Shown here: one piece after another, positions 44,246-52,673 of the stretch
Numbering within the stretch: the first letter of the stretch is position 1
How the letters are laid out: each line of letters begins with the position of its first letter
NCBI RefSeq assembly: GCF_000183545.2
Contig: NZ_JH976536.1
Span: forward strand, 62,001-126,000
DNA from: Thermaerobacter subterraneus DSM 13965
GTDB taxonomy: Bacteria; Bacillota; Sulfobacillia; Thermaerobacterales; Thermaerobacteraceae
DNA: 64,000 nucleotides
Direction of reading: 5' to 3'
Program-made: the position numbers and the translations under genes
The notes under the pieces: model-generated
Databases searched by the model: none
What the model was told of the DNA's origin: nothing
What the model saw: only the letters and a program-made list of their open reading frames with translations

Positions 44246-45211
44246 ATGCCGGCACAGGAGGACAGCGCCGCGACCCGGGCCTGGCAGGAAGCGACGGCCG
44301 ACTACCTGGAGATCCTGCGGGTCGAACGCGGCCTGGCCGCCCACACCCTGGCAGCATACCGCCGGGACCTGGCCGACTTCGCCGCCTTCGCCGCCGCCCG
44401 GCAGGTGGAGCCTGCGGGCGTCACCCGCCCGCTGATCCTGGCCTACCTGCACCAGCTCGAGCGGGCCGGGCGGTCCCGGGCCACGGCGGCCCGCCGGCTG
44501 GCGGCCCTGCGCGGCTTCTTCCGCTACCTGGCCAGCGAGGGGAAGGTGGAGCACGATCCCGCCGAGGGCATGGCCACGCCCCGCGGCGGCCGCCCCCTGC
44601 CCCGGGTCCTGGCGGTGGACGAGGTGGAACGGGTGCTGGAGCTGCCGCAACCGGCTTCTCCGGCGGGCCTGCGGGACCGGGCGGTGCTCGAGCTGCTCTA
44701 TGCCACCGGCCTGCGGGTCTCGGAACTGGTCGGCCTCGATCTGGACGACCTGCTTCTGGATCACGGCCTCCTGCGCTGCCGGGGGAAGGGGGGCAAGGAG
44801 CGGGTGGTTCCCGTGGCCGCGCCGGCGGTGGAAGCCACCCGCCAGTACCTGGCACGGGGGCGGCCCGCCCTGGCCCGCCGGCCGGGCCAGCGGGCGCTGT
44901 TCCTCAACCAGCGGGGCGGGCGCCTCAGCCGGCAGTGGGTCTGGCACCTCTTGCGCCGGGCGGCCCGGCGGGCGGGTGTGCCCCGGGCCGTGAGCCCCCA
45001 CACCCTGCGCCACTCCTTCGCGACCCATCTGCTGGCGGGCGGTGCCGACCTGCGGGCCGTGCAGGAACTGCTGGGCCACGCGGACATCTCCACCACCCAG
45101 ATCTACACCCATCTGACACGGCACCACCTGCTGGAAGCCTATCTCCGGGCCCACCCCCGGATGGCGCCGGGCGGCGGCCGTCCCGGGTCCGGAGCAGGGG
45201 GAAGGACGTGA
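44246..45211 (+). CDS. xerD: Site-specific tyrosine recombinase XerD
   Basis: Resolves chromosome dimers at dif together with XerC. N-terminal SAM-like domain (YLEILRVERGLAAHTLAAYR) and catalytic domain with Arg in ATGLRVSELVGL, Lys in GKGGKERVVPV, His-x-x-Arg in HTLRHSFATHLLAGG, His in LGHADISTTQ and Tyr in IYTHLTR. It has 321 residues. ATG 44246 has GGGGGGAGG ahead; the longer frame from GTG 44180 has none. Bacillus has xerD near drm, dacF and spoIIA, and the same neighbourhood is seen here. Confidence 0.93.
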   Translation: MPAQEDSAATRAWQEATADYLEILRVERGLAAHTLAAYRRDLADFAAFAAARQVEPAGVTRPLILAYLHQLERAGRSRATAARRLAALRGFFRYLASEGKVEHDPAEGMATPRGGRPLPRVLAVDEVERVLELPQPASPAGLRDRAVLELLYATGLRVSELVGLDLDDLLLDHGLLRCRGKGGKERVVPVAAPAVEATRQYLARGRPALARRPGQRALFLNQRGGRLSRQWVWHLLRRAARRAGVPRAVSPHTLRHSFATHLLAGGADLRAVQELLGHADISTTQIYTHLTRHHLLEAYLRAHPRMAPGGGRPGSGAGGRT

Positions 45212-46641
45212 TGGAATCCGGACGGTCCGGTCCGGCGGAGGGCCTGCGCGGCCTCCCGGCGGTGCACCGCCTGCTGGGGCACCCGGCCGTGCGGGCGGCC
45301 GCCGCGGGTCCTGCCGCAGGCTGGGCGACGGCCGTCGTCCGGGAGGTGCTCGAGGACGAGCGCCGGCGCCGCTGGCAGGGAGAGGAACCCCGCACGGCGG
45401 ACGAGCTGGCGGCCCTTGCCGCCCGGCAGCTGCAAGCCTTGACGCGCCCCTCGCTGCGGCCCGTCATCAACGCCACCGGAGTGGTCCTGCACACCAACCT
45501 GGGCCGGGCCCCCCTGGCCCGGGAGGCGGTGGAGGCCGCGGCCGCCGTGGCCGCCGGCTACTCCACCCTGGAATACGATACCGGGTCGGGAGGCCGCGGC
45601 TCGCGGCTCGAGCACGTGCGCCACCTGCTGCGGCGGCTGACCGGCGCAGAAGACGCCCTGGTGGTCAACAACAACGCCGCGGCCGTGTTCCTGGTGCTGG
45701 CGGCCCTCGCCTCCGGCCGGGAGGTGGTGGTGTCCCGCGGCCAGCTGGTGGAGATCGGCGGTTCCTTCCGCATCCCCGAGATTTTGGCCGCCAGCGGTGC
45801 CCGGCTGGTGGAGGTGGGGACCACCAACAAGACCCGCCTGTCGGACTACGAGGCCGCCATCGGTCCCGACACGGCGCTGCTCCTGCGGGTCCACACCAGC
45901 AACTACCGCATCATCGGCTTCACCGCCAGCGTCCCCCTGTCCGACCTGGTGGCCCTGGGCCGGCGGCACGCCCTGCCGGTGGTGGACGATTTGGGCAGCG
46001 GCCTTTTGCTCCCGCCCGCCGGGCCGGAGGCAGCAGGGCTGGCCAGCGAGCCGGCCGTTCGGGACAGCGTGGCCCAAGGAGCCGATCTGGTGACCTTCAG
46101 CGGCGACAAGCTGCTGGGAGGCCCCCAGGCGGGCATCATCGCCGGCCGGGCCGACCTGATCGCCCGCCTGCGCCGGCACCCGCTGATGCGGGCCCTGCGG
46201 TGCGACAAGCTGGTGCTGGCCGCCCTCGAAGCCACCCTGCGCCTTTACCTCGATCCCGAAGCGGCCCGCCGCCAGGTGCCGGTGCTGGCCATGCTGTCCC
46301 GGTCGCCGGAGGAACTGGCCCGAGCGGCCCGGCGGCTGGCGACCCGCCTGCGCCGTGCCCTGGGCCCCCGGGCCCGCATCCGGCTGGCCGCCGGCGAGTC
46401 CCAGGCCGGTGGGGGGAGCCTGCCCGAGGTCCCCTGGCCCACCACCCTGGTAGGCATCGAAGCGCCCGGTCTTCCCGCGGCCGCCCTGGCGGCGGCGCTG
46501 CGCCAGGGGGAGCCGCCGGTGGTTGCGCGGGTCCAGGACCAGGTCCTGTGGTTCGACCCGCGCACCCTGCTCCCCGGGGACGAGCGGGTGCTCGTCGACA
46601 CCGTAGTCGCTGCCCTGGATCGCCTGGGGCCGGGCGCATAG
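45211..46641 (+). CDS. selA: L-seryl-tRNA(Sec) selenium transferase
   Basis: PLP enzyme converting Ser-tRNA(Sec) to Sec-tRNA(Sec). The N-terminal domain (LPAVHRLLGHPAVRAAAAG) and PLP core (INATGVVLHTNLGRAPL, NNNAAAVFLVLAALA, the lysine K300 in TFSGDKLLGGPQAG) are complete. It has 476 residues. Start ATG 45211 overlaps the xerD stop, behind GGGGGAAGG. selB and selC, often adjacent, are not in the window. No in-frame TGA suggestive of a selenoprotein was noticed in neighbouring genes. Confidence 0.93.
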   Translation: MESGRSGPAEGLRGLPAVHRLLGHPAVRAAAAGPAAGWATAVVREVLEDERRRRWQGEEPRTADELAALAARQLQALTRPSLRPVINATGVVLHTNLGRAPLAREAVEAAAAVAAGYSTLEYDTGSGGRGSRLEHVRHLLRRLTGAEDALVVNNNAAAVFLVLAALASGREVVVSRGQLVEIGGSFRIPEILAASGARLVEVGTTNKTRLSDYEAAIGPDTALLLRVHTSNYRIIGFTASVPLSDLVALGRRHALPVVDDLGSGLLLPPAGPEAAGLASEPAVRDSVAQGADLVTFSGDKLLGGPQAGIIAGRADLIARLRRHPLMRALRCDKLVLAALEATLRLYLDPEAARRQVPVLAMLSRSPEELARAARRLATRLRRALGPRARIRLAAGESQAGGGSLPEVPWPTTLVGIEAPGLPAAALAAALRQGEPPVVARVQDQVLWFDPRTLLPGDERVLVDTVVAALDRLGPGA

Positions 46642-46703
46642 GGGGCCTGCCCCGGGAAAACCTACCTCCGAGCGAAGGCGTGATCCGCGAGGAGGGATGT
46701 GGG

Positions 46704-48017
46704 GTGCCCGAGCCGCGTCGGCGGCCCGGCGGGGGCCGGTCCGGGGGGCAGCGACGGCCGGAGCGACGGCCAGAAGGGCTTGCAGGGTGGAAGCGCGGCA
46801 TCGCCGCCCTGGCGGTGACGGCGGTGGTGATCGGCAGCGTGTTGGCCATCGCCCCGGCCGCCCCGGTGGCGGCGGCCCCGGCCCCCGGGCCGGGCGAGCG
46901 GCCACCGGCGGGGAATGCCGGGGAGGCAGGAGGTCCCGGCTTCCCGGCCCGGTCCGCCGCCCTGCTGGTCATGGACCCCGCCAGCGGCCAGATCCTCTGG
47001 GAGAAGAACGGCGACGAGCCCCGCCATCCGGCCAGCATCAGCAAGCTCATGACCCTCCTGCTCACCCTGGAGGCCATCGATGCCGGCCAGATCCGCCTGC
47101 AGGACCAGGTGACGGTGAGCCCCCGCGCCCAGGGCACGCCGGGGAGCACGGCCTTTCTGGAGGCCGGCGAGCGGATCACCGTCGAAGACCTGATCAAGGC
47201 CGTGGCCGTCGCTTCCGCCAACGACGCCTGCGTGGCGCTGGCGGAGTACATCAGCGGCGACGTGGACCGGTTCGTCCAGCGGATGAACCAGCGGGCGGCC
47301 GAACTGGGCCTGACCCGCACCCGCTTCGTGGACCCCCACGGCCTGACCGACCAGCCGGGCAACCGCATGAGCGCCCGGGACGTGGCCCTCCTGAGCCGCT
47401 ACCTGATCAACCATCACCCGGAGATCCTGCACTACACCTCCATCTGGGAGGACTGGCTGCGCAAGGGGACCGACCGGGAGTTCTGGCTGACCAACACCAA
47501 CAAGCTGGTGGCCTGGTACGAGGGCGTCGACGGCCTGAAGACCGGCCTGACCGACGAGTCGGGGCCGTCGGTGGTGGTCACGGCCCGCAAGGGCGACGAC
47601 CGCTTCATCGTGGTGGTGCTGGGCGCGCCGGACAGCAACACCCGCTGGCGCGAAGCCAGCCGCCTTCTGGACTGGGCCTTTGCCTCCTTCGATTCGGTGC
47701 CCGTCGCCCGGCCCGGCCAGCCCCTGCGGGCGGTACGGGTGGCCGAAGGCCGCCGGTTGCAGGTGCCCGTGACGGTGGAAGAGGTCTTTGGTGTGACGGT
47801 CCCCCGGGGTGAGGGGGGCCGGGTCCGCTGGGACCTGGAGGTGACGGAGCCCGTCCCGGCCCCGGTGGCACCGGGGCAGCGCGTCGGGCGCATCGTCGCC
47901 CGGGACGGCCAGCGGGAGCTGGCCTCGGCCCCCGTGGTGGCCGCCCAGGCGGTGGAACGGGCCGGCCCGCCCACCTTGCTGGCCCGCCTCTTCGGCTGGA
48001 TCTGGCCTATGCGCTAG
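46704..48017 (+). CDS. dacF: D-alanyl-D-alanine carboxypeptidase DacF
   Basis: Low-molecular-weight penicillin-binding protein that trims peptide stems; in Bacillus dacF is cotranscribed with spoIIA, as the order here implies. A signal sequence (GIAALAVTAVVIGSVLAIAP) is followed by the SxxK motif SISK (Ser 111), SAN and KTG (in VDGLKTGLTDESG). The C-terminal beta domain and an amphipathic end (PTLLARLFGWIWPMR) anchor it to the membrane. It has 437 residues. GTG 46704 has GGAGGG 7 bases ahead. Confidence 0.94.
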   Translation: MPEPRRRPGGGRSGGQRRPERRPEGLAGWKRGIAALAVTAVVIGSVLAIAPAAPVAAAPAPGPGERPPAGNAGEAGGPGFPARSAALLVMDPASGQILWEKNGDEPRHPASISKLMTLLLTLEAIDAGQIRLQDQVTVSPRAQGTPGSTAFLEAGERITVEDLIKAVAVASANDACVALAEYISGDVDRFVQRMNQRAAELGLTRTRFVDPHGLTDQPGNRMSARDVALLSRYLINHHPEILHYTSIWEDWLRKGTDREFWLTNTNKLVAWYEGVDGLKTGLTDESGPSVVVTARKGDDRFIVVVLGAPDSNTRWREASRLLDWAFASFDSVPVARPGQPLRAVRVAEGRRLQVPVTVEEVFGVTVPRGEGGRVRWDLEVTEPVPAPVAPGQRVGRIVARDGQRELASAPVVAAQAVERAGPPTLLARLFGWIWPMR

Positions 48018-48133
48018 GACCGCCGCCTGCCATCCGTCGTCCCCGGCAAGCCGCCGTCGGCAGGGATCCCCGGGCCGGCGGCGAACTGCTGTCCGGGGAG
48101 ATCGGGGAGAGAGGGCGATAGGAGGCGTTGGCG

Positions 48134-48487
48134 TTGCAGGTCCAGCTGGACTGGACGGGACGCACCCTCGTCGCCCGGCTGGCGGGAGACTTCGACGAGC
48201 ATGGGGCCGAGGTCTTCCGCCTGGAGATCGAGCGCGCCGTCCGCCGGCGCGCCTACGACCATCTGGTGGTGAACCTCCAGAAGGTCCACTTCATCGACAG
48301 CTCCGGCCTGGGCGCCCTGCTGGGCCGGTACCGGCGGGCCCGGGAAGACGGCGCCCGGGTGAGCATGGTCAGCGCACCGCCCCACGTGCGGGCGGTGCTG
48401 CAGATGGCGGGGATCCTGCAGTGGATTCCCCTTTACGACGACGAGCCCACCGCGCTGGGTGCGGGCCGGGGGGTGGTTCAGGGATGA
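48134..48487 (+). CDS. spoIIAA: Anti-sigma-F factor antagonist SpoIIAA
   Basis: STAS-domain protein that, when dephosphorylated, binds SpoIIAB and frees sigma-F in the forespore. The phosphorylated serine is in FIDSSGLGALLGRYRRA (Ser 56 with this start). It has 117 residues, as in Bacillus. TTG 48134 is chosen because ATAGGAGG ends 8 bases upstream; the TTG at 48128 is too close to it. Its stop codon overlaps an ATG that could be a longer spoIIAB start. Confidence 0.95.
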   Translation: MQVQLDWTGRTLVARLAGDFDEHGAEVFRLEIERAVRRRAYDHLVVNLQKVHFIDSSGLGALLGRYRRAREDGARVSMVSAPPHVRAVLQMAGILQWIPLYDDEPTALGAGRGVVQG

Positions 48488-48558
48488 GCCGCCGTGCCGA
48501 GCCCGTGCATGCCTTGCCTCGTGCCGCCGCACCCCAGCCTGGGAAGGAGGGCCGGGCC

Positions 48559-49146
48559 ATGTCCCGCCGCGCCACCGCACCTCGCTGGCTGGAGCTGCGC
48601 CTGTCCAGCCAGGCGGAAAACGTGGGGGTGGCGCGGGTGGCCGTGGCCGCCTTCGCCGCCCAGCTGCCCTTCACCTTGAGCGAGCTCGAAGAGATCAAGG
48701 TGGCCGTCTCCGAAGCGGTGACCAATGCCGTCGTCCACGGTTACGGCCACGACCATGGCGTGGTGACCGTCCGCGCCGGGCACGACGGCCGCCGCCTCTG
48801 GGTCGAGGTGGCCGACAGCGGCCGCGGCATTGCGGACATCGAGCAGGCGCGCCAGCCCGCCTTCTCCACCGACCCCGAGCGCATGGGCATGGGCTTCGCG
48901 TTCATGGAGGCCTTCATGGACCAGGTGGACGTGGAGTCGGTGCCCGGCGCCGGAACCACGGTCCGCATGTACAAGCGGCCCCGGCCCCAGGAGGGCAGCG
49001 GGACGCCCGGAGAGCCGGCCCGCCCGGCCGTCGCCGGGCCCCACCCCGCAGCCCTGCCATCCACCGGAGCGCCGCCGTCCCAGGCGGAAGCGGCCGCAGG
49101 CCGGGTGGAGGAACCCGGACCTGCAGGCCCCGCTGGCGGCCGCTAG
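48559..49146 (+). CDS. spoIIAB: Anti-sigma-F factor / serine kinase SpoIIAB
   Basis: GHKL-type ATPase that holds sigma-F inactive and phosphorylates SpoIIAA. N-box EEIKVAVSEAVTNAVVHGY, G1 VADSGRGIADIEQA and G2 MGMGFAFMEAFMD are present. The conserved protein spans about residues 5-140; the last 50 are Pro/Ala/Gly-rich, so 195 residues against 146 in Bacillus. AAGGAGG 8 bases before ATG 48559 favours this start. ATG 48484, overlapping the spoIIAA stop, would add 25 residues and is also possible. Confidence 0.94.
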   Translation: MSRRATAPRWLELRLSSQAENVGVARVAVAAFAAQLPFTLSELEEIKVAVSEAVTNAVVHGYGHDHGVVTVRAGHDGRRLWVEVADSGRGIADIEQARQPAFSTDPERMGMGFAFMEAFMDQVDVESVPGAGTTVRMYKRPRPQEGSGTPGEPARPAVAGPHPAALPSTGAPPSQAEAAAGRVEEPGPAGPAGGR

Positions 49147-49158
49147 GGGGCGGGGGCC

Positions 49159-49914
49159 GTGGAGGATCGGTTATGGGAGCGGGCGCGCCAGGGCGACGGG
49201 GAGGCCCGGGAGCGGCTGGTGGCCCTGCACATGCCCCTGGTACGCCATGTGGCCCGCCGTTTCGCCAGCTTCGGCCACGACCTGGACGACCTGATCCAGG
49301 CCGGGACCATCGGCCTGCTGCAGGCCATCGACGGCTTTGACCCGTCCCGCGGTTACCAGTTCTCCACCTACGCAGTGCCCGTGATCCTGGGGGAGATCCG
49401 CCGCTGGCTGCGGGCCAGCGACCCGGCGGGGTTGAGCCGCGCCATGCGCGCGCGGGTCGCCGAGATCCGCAGGGTGGCGGACGCCATGGAGCAGGAGCTG
49501 GGACGGCGGCCGCCGGCGGCCGCCGTCGCCCAGCGGCTGGCTTGCGACGTGGCCGACGTGACCTTCGCCCTGGAAGCGGCCCAGAGCCCCGTGTCCCTGG
49601 ACGAGCCCCTGTCCGCCGAACCCGACGCCGCCTGCCGCGGCGACCGGCTGCCGGCCCCGGGAGATCCGGACTGGAGCGACACCGTGGCCGTACGAGCCGC
49701 CCTGGCCCAGTTGCCTCCGCGACTGCGCACCATCATCGCGCTGCGCTTCTTCCGCGACCTGACCCAGGCCGAGGTCGCTGCGGCGGTGGGCCTTTCCCAG
49801 CCCCAGGTGTCGCGGCTGGAGAAGATGGCCCTGGCCCGGTTGCGCAGCCTGCTGGCGGGTGAGGGGGTGGCCGCCGCCGCCACGGGTGACGCCGTGCGGG
49901 GCGGGCCTTGCTGA
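49159..49914 (+). CDS. sigF: RNA polymerase sigma factor SigF
   Basis: First forespore-specific sigma factor. Region 2 (LVRHVARRFASFGHDLDDLI, QAGTIGLLQAIDGFDPSRGY, QFSTYAVPVILGEIRRWLR), region 3 and region 4 (LPPRLRTIIALRFFRDLTQ, EVAAAVGLSQPQVSRLEK) are all present. It has 251 residues. GTG 49159 begins 12 bases after spoIIAB, behind a G-rich site. It is the last gene of dacF-spoIIAA-spoIIAB-sigF, which in Bacillus is driven by Spo0A and sigma-H (spoIIA) and sigma-G (with dacF). Confidence 0.96.
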   Translation: MEDRLWERARQGDGEARERLVALHMPLVRHVARRFASFGHDLDDLIQAGTIGLLQAIDGFDPSRGYQFSTYAVPVILGEIRRWLRASDPAGLSRAMRARVAEIRRVADAMEQELGRRPPAAAVAQRLACDVADVTFALEAAQSPVSLDEPLSAEPDAACRGDRLPAPGDPDWSDTVAVRAALAQLPPRLRTIIALRFFRDLTQAEVAAAVGLSQPQVSRLEKMALARLRSLLAGEGVAAAATGDAVRGGPC

Positions 49915-49993
49915 CGCCCGGGCCCGCAGGTCCTGGGGGAGCGTGGCGCCAATCCGCAGGTCCTCCGGGGAAAGCGAAGGACCGGGCCGCCGC

Positions 49994-50082
49994 CGGGGCG
50001 GGCGCCGGACCGCGCCCAGCATGCCGCAGGCGGGGCGCCGGACCCCGCTAGGCATGCCGCAGGCGGGGCGCCGGACCCCACC
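49994..50082. repeat. 33-bp tandem repeat between sigF and the dodecin gene
   Basis: Unit CGGGGCGCCGGACCCC...CATGCCGCAGG: a 37-base variant at 49994-50030, a 33-base copy at 50031-50063 and the first 19 bases again at 50064-50082. The 486 bases between sigF and 50401 carry no credible gene. They contain this repeat, a somewhat AT-richer stretch (50130-50180) and the hairpin that follows. Confidence 0.7.
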
Positions 50083-50185
50083 AGGGGCGTGACGGTGCAC
50101 CGCGCCACCGGTGCAGCGTGCTGGGGCTACGGGCCTTGATCGTGGGGCCTTTGTCGATCTTTCGGTCTTGCTGGATGTGTGCAGG

Positions 50186-50217
50186 CAGGGGGCCTCCCTT
50201 GAGGCCCCCTGTCGTTT
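50186..50217 (+). terminator. Hairpin terminator-like element before the dodecin/spoVA operon
   Basis: A perfect 11-bp stem, CAGGGGGCCTC (50186-50196) with GAGGCCCCCTG (50201-50211), has a 4-base loop. The tail TCGTTTG is only weakly T-rich. It probably ends the spoIIA/sigF transcript or a short leader. Confidence 0.6.
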
Positions 50218-50400
50218 GGGCGCCGGGTGCTGCGAGGCGGTGTACCCTGGGGCGCCGGGCGGGCGCAGCATAGGGCTCCGGGGGGCCGGGAAGGCTAGCA
50301 GCGGAACGCTCCAAGGCCTATACCGGCCGGGCCGCGCCCGGCGGCCGGGTTCGTCCGGCTCGCGGCGCTTCCCGGCGACCCACGTGGAGGAGGGTGCGCC

Positions 50401-50622
50401 GTGCCTGACGTGGTGAAGGTCATCGAGCTGGTCGGCGAGTCCACCAAGGACTGGACCGATGCCGTTAGCAACGCGGTGGCGGAAGCCTGCAAGACCATCG
50501 ACAACGTCTCCGGCGTGGAGGTCGCCAACCTGACGGCGAACGTGGACAACGGCCGGATTGTCGAGTGGAAGGCCAACGTCAAGGTGGCCTTCAAGGTCGA
50601 CAACAGCCGGCGCGGCGTCTGA
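50401..50622 (+). CDS. Dodecin-like protein
   Basis: A 73-residue member of the dodecin family of dodecameric small proteins that store flavins in archaea and some bacteria. The start VVKVIELVGESTKDWTDAV and the end VKVAFKVDN are typical. The tryptophan that stacks on flavin in classical dodecins (VVWAEV in Halobacterium) is replaced here (VSGVEV), so flavin storage is doubtful. GTG 50401 follows GGAGGAGGGTG. It stands 32 bases upstream of spoVAC and is probably expressed with it, implying a spore role; that part is inference. Confidence 0.85.
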   Translation: MPDVVKVIELVGESTKDWTDAVSNAVAEACKTIDNVSGVEVANLTANVDNGRIVEWKANVKVAFKVDNSRRGV

Positions 50623-50654
50623 GGGCGCCGCGCCGGTCGTCGCGGGGAACGTCC

Positions 50655-51131
50655 ATGGCAAGGGCAAGCAAGGAGCAGACCCAGGCGTACCAGAAGGCGG
50701 TCCAGCGCATCCTGCCCCCCAAGCCCATCGCCCGCAACGCGTTGATGGCCTTTCTTGTCGGCGGCAGCATCTGCACGGCCGGGCAGGTGGTCCTCAACCT
50801 GCTGAAGAACGCCGGCCTGCCGGCCACCGACGCCGCTTCCTGGACCGCGGCGGCCTTCATCCTGATCGGGCTTTTCCTGACGGGGCTGGGGGTGTACGAC
50901 GACCTGGGCCGGGTGGGTGGCATGGGGGCCTTCCTGCCCATCACGGGCTTTGCGAACTCCATCGGCTCGGCGGCCATGGAGTTCAAGCGCGAGGGCTGGG
51001 TGCTGGGGCTGGGGGCCCGCATGTTCCAGATCGCCGGCCCGGTCATCGTCTACGGCGTCGCCGCCGCCACGGTGATGGCGGGCTTGCTGACCCTGCTGGG
51101 CGGCACCCGGGCCGCCCTGGGCGGGCCCTGA
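50655..51131 (+). CDS. spoVAC: Stage V sporulation protein AC
   Basis: Inner-spore-membrane protein of the SpoVA complex, acting in uptake of Ca-dipicolinate and as a mechanosensitive channel in germination. It has 158 residues with about four membrane helices: ARNALMAFLVGGSICTAGQV, AAFILIGLFLTGLGVYDDLG, GPVIVYGVAAATVMAGLLTL among them. Conserved GAFLPITGFANSIGSAAMEF is present. The ATG at 50655 has only a weak site (GGGGAA). Confidence 0.95.
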   Translation: MARASKEQTQAYQKAVQRILPPKPIARNALMAFLVGGSICTAGQVVLNLLKNAGLPATDAASWTAAAFILIGLFLTGLGVYDDLGRVGGMGAFLPITGFANSIGSAAMEFKREGWVLGLGARMFQIAGPVIVYGVAAATVMAGLLTLLGGTRAALGGP

Positions 51132-51180
51132 CGCGGCGAGGCGGCGTCCGGTACCTTGCGCGTCCGTTACCTGGCGCCCG

Positions 51181-51234
51181 GCACCCGGTGGGGGCGACGG
51201 CAGCCCCGCACCCGGTGGGGGCGACGGCAGCCCC
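51181..51234. repeat. Perfect 27-bp tandem duplication between spoVAC and spoVAD
   Basis: The 27-base unit beginning GCACCCGGTGGGGGCGACGG is repeated exactly at 51181-51207 and 51208-51234, 50 bases after the spoVAC stop. An identical duplication is either recent or maintained. It lies upstream of the spoVAD ribosome site. Confidence 0.9.
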
Positions 51235-51302
51235 GCGGTGATCGGGCAGCCTCCAGGCACCAAGGCGACAGGATCGAGGATCGAGGTGGGGTCAGGGGGG
51301 GG

Positions 51303-52673
51303 ATGGGGGTGGCTTCGCTGACGGCTATTGCGAGCTTGCTGGAAAAGGGGCGGAGCGCGCACCTGGGCCCGGCCCGGCGGCAGGGCCAGGGCCGCCGGGC
51401 CGGCCAGCAGACCCTGGTGTTCCACAACCGCCCGCGCATCGCCGCCGCTGCTGCCGTGGCCGGGCCCAAGGAAGCGGAAGGTCCCCTGGGCGCCTACTGG
51501 GACCGCACCTACCCCGACCGGCTGCTGGGGCAGCGGTCCTGGGAGCGGGCGGAGCGGCGGATGTCCCTCGACGCGGCGGTGCTGGCCCTGGAAAAGGCCG
51601 GGCTGGAGCCGGCGGACATCGATCTCCACCTGGCCGGGGATCTGATGAACCAGCTGACGTGTGCCAGCTTCACGGCAGCCGAGCTGGATATCCCCTATCT
51701 GGGCCTGTTTGCCGCCTGCGCCACCTGGGCCGCCGCCCTGGGCCTGGGGGCCCTGCTGACCGACGCGGGGTATGCCTCCCGGGTCCTCTGCACCACCTCC
51801 AGTCACCACGACACTGCGGAACGCCAGTACCGGTTCCCCACGGAGCTGGGCAACCAGCGGCCGGCCACGGCCCAATGGACGGCCACGGGGGCGGCAGCGG
51901 CCGTGCTGGTGGGGGAGGCCCGCCCCCTGCCGGAGGGATGGACCGCCGGGGAGAATCCCTCGGAGGCACGAGGCACGTCACCCCCTGACGCCGGCCGCGC
52001 CACCGGCGGTGCCGGGGAACCCGGCCCACGGAACCGGGTCGGGGCGGGTGCGGGGGCGGACCGGCCGGCCGGAGGCGCGGCGGCAAGGGGCGCGGGCCAC
52101 GGCCGGCCCGGCGGCGGCCTGCCCGTGGTGATCACCCACGCCACCTTTGGCCGGGTCATCGACATGGGGCTTACGGACCCCTTCGACATGGGCTCGGCCA
52201 TGGCGCCGGCGGCGGCCGACACCATCCGCCAGCACCTGCAGGACACGGGGCGGCGTCCTGGTGATTACGACCTGATCGTGACGGGCGATCTGGCGCGCTA
52301 CGGCCACCGGCTGCTGGTGGAACTGCTGCGCGAGCAGGGGTATGACGCCGAAGGGGTGCTGGCCGACTGCGGCCTGATGCTGTACGACGCCTCCCAGGGA
52401 GTCTACGCCGGCGGCAGCGGCACCGCCTGTTCGGGCATGGTCAGCGCCGGCTACCTTTTGCGGCGCATGGAGCAGGGCGATCTTGACCGGATCCTCCTGG
52501 TGTGCACCGGCTGCCTGCACAGCACCACCACCTACAAGCAGGGCGACAGCCTGCCCACGGTGGCCCACGCCGTGGCCCTGGAGGTGGACCGCGTCCCGCC
52601 GGGCACCAGCCCGCAGGACGGTCCCCGCGGCGGGACCGGCGGGGGCACAGGCGGCGGGAGGGACGGGCGATGA
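51303..52673 (+). CDS. spoVAD: Stage V sporulation protein AD
   Basis: Thiolase-fold protein of the SpoVA complex that binds dipicolinic acid. Conserved parts are TLVFHNRPRIAAAAAVAGP, GDLMNQLTCASFTAAELDIP, the FAACATWAAALGLGALL stretch, FGRVIDMGLTDPFDMGSAMA and SGTACSGMVSAGYLL. About 68 Gly/Ala/Pro-rich residues (roughly 203-270) interrupt it, so 456 residues against about 338 in Bacillus. The ATG at 51303 abuts a G-run; GTG 51309 is an alternative. The stop overlaps spoVAE. Confidence 0.94.
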   Translation: MGVASLTAIASLLEKGRSAHLGPARRQGQGRRAGQQTLVFHNRPRIAAAAAVAGPKEAEGPLGAYWDRTYPDRLLGQRSWERAERRMSLDAAVLALEKAGLEPADIDLHLAGDLMNQLTCASFTAAELDIPYLGLFAACATWAAALGLGALLTDAGYASRVLCTTSSHHDTAERQYRFPTELGNQRPATAQWTATGAAAAVLVGEARPLPEGWTAGENPSEARGTSPPDAGRATGGAGEPGPRNRVGAGAGADRPAGGAAARGAGHGRPGGGLPVVITHATFGRVIDMGLTDPFDMGSAMAPAAADTIRQHLQDTGRRPGDYDLIVTGDLARYGHRLLVELLREQGYDAEGVLADCGLMLYDASQGVYAGGSGTACSGMVSAGYLLRRMEQGDLDRILLVCTGCLHSTTTYKQGDSLPTVAHAVALEVDRVPPGTSPQDGPRGGTGGGTGGGRDGR

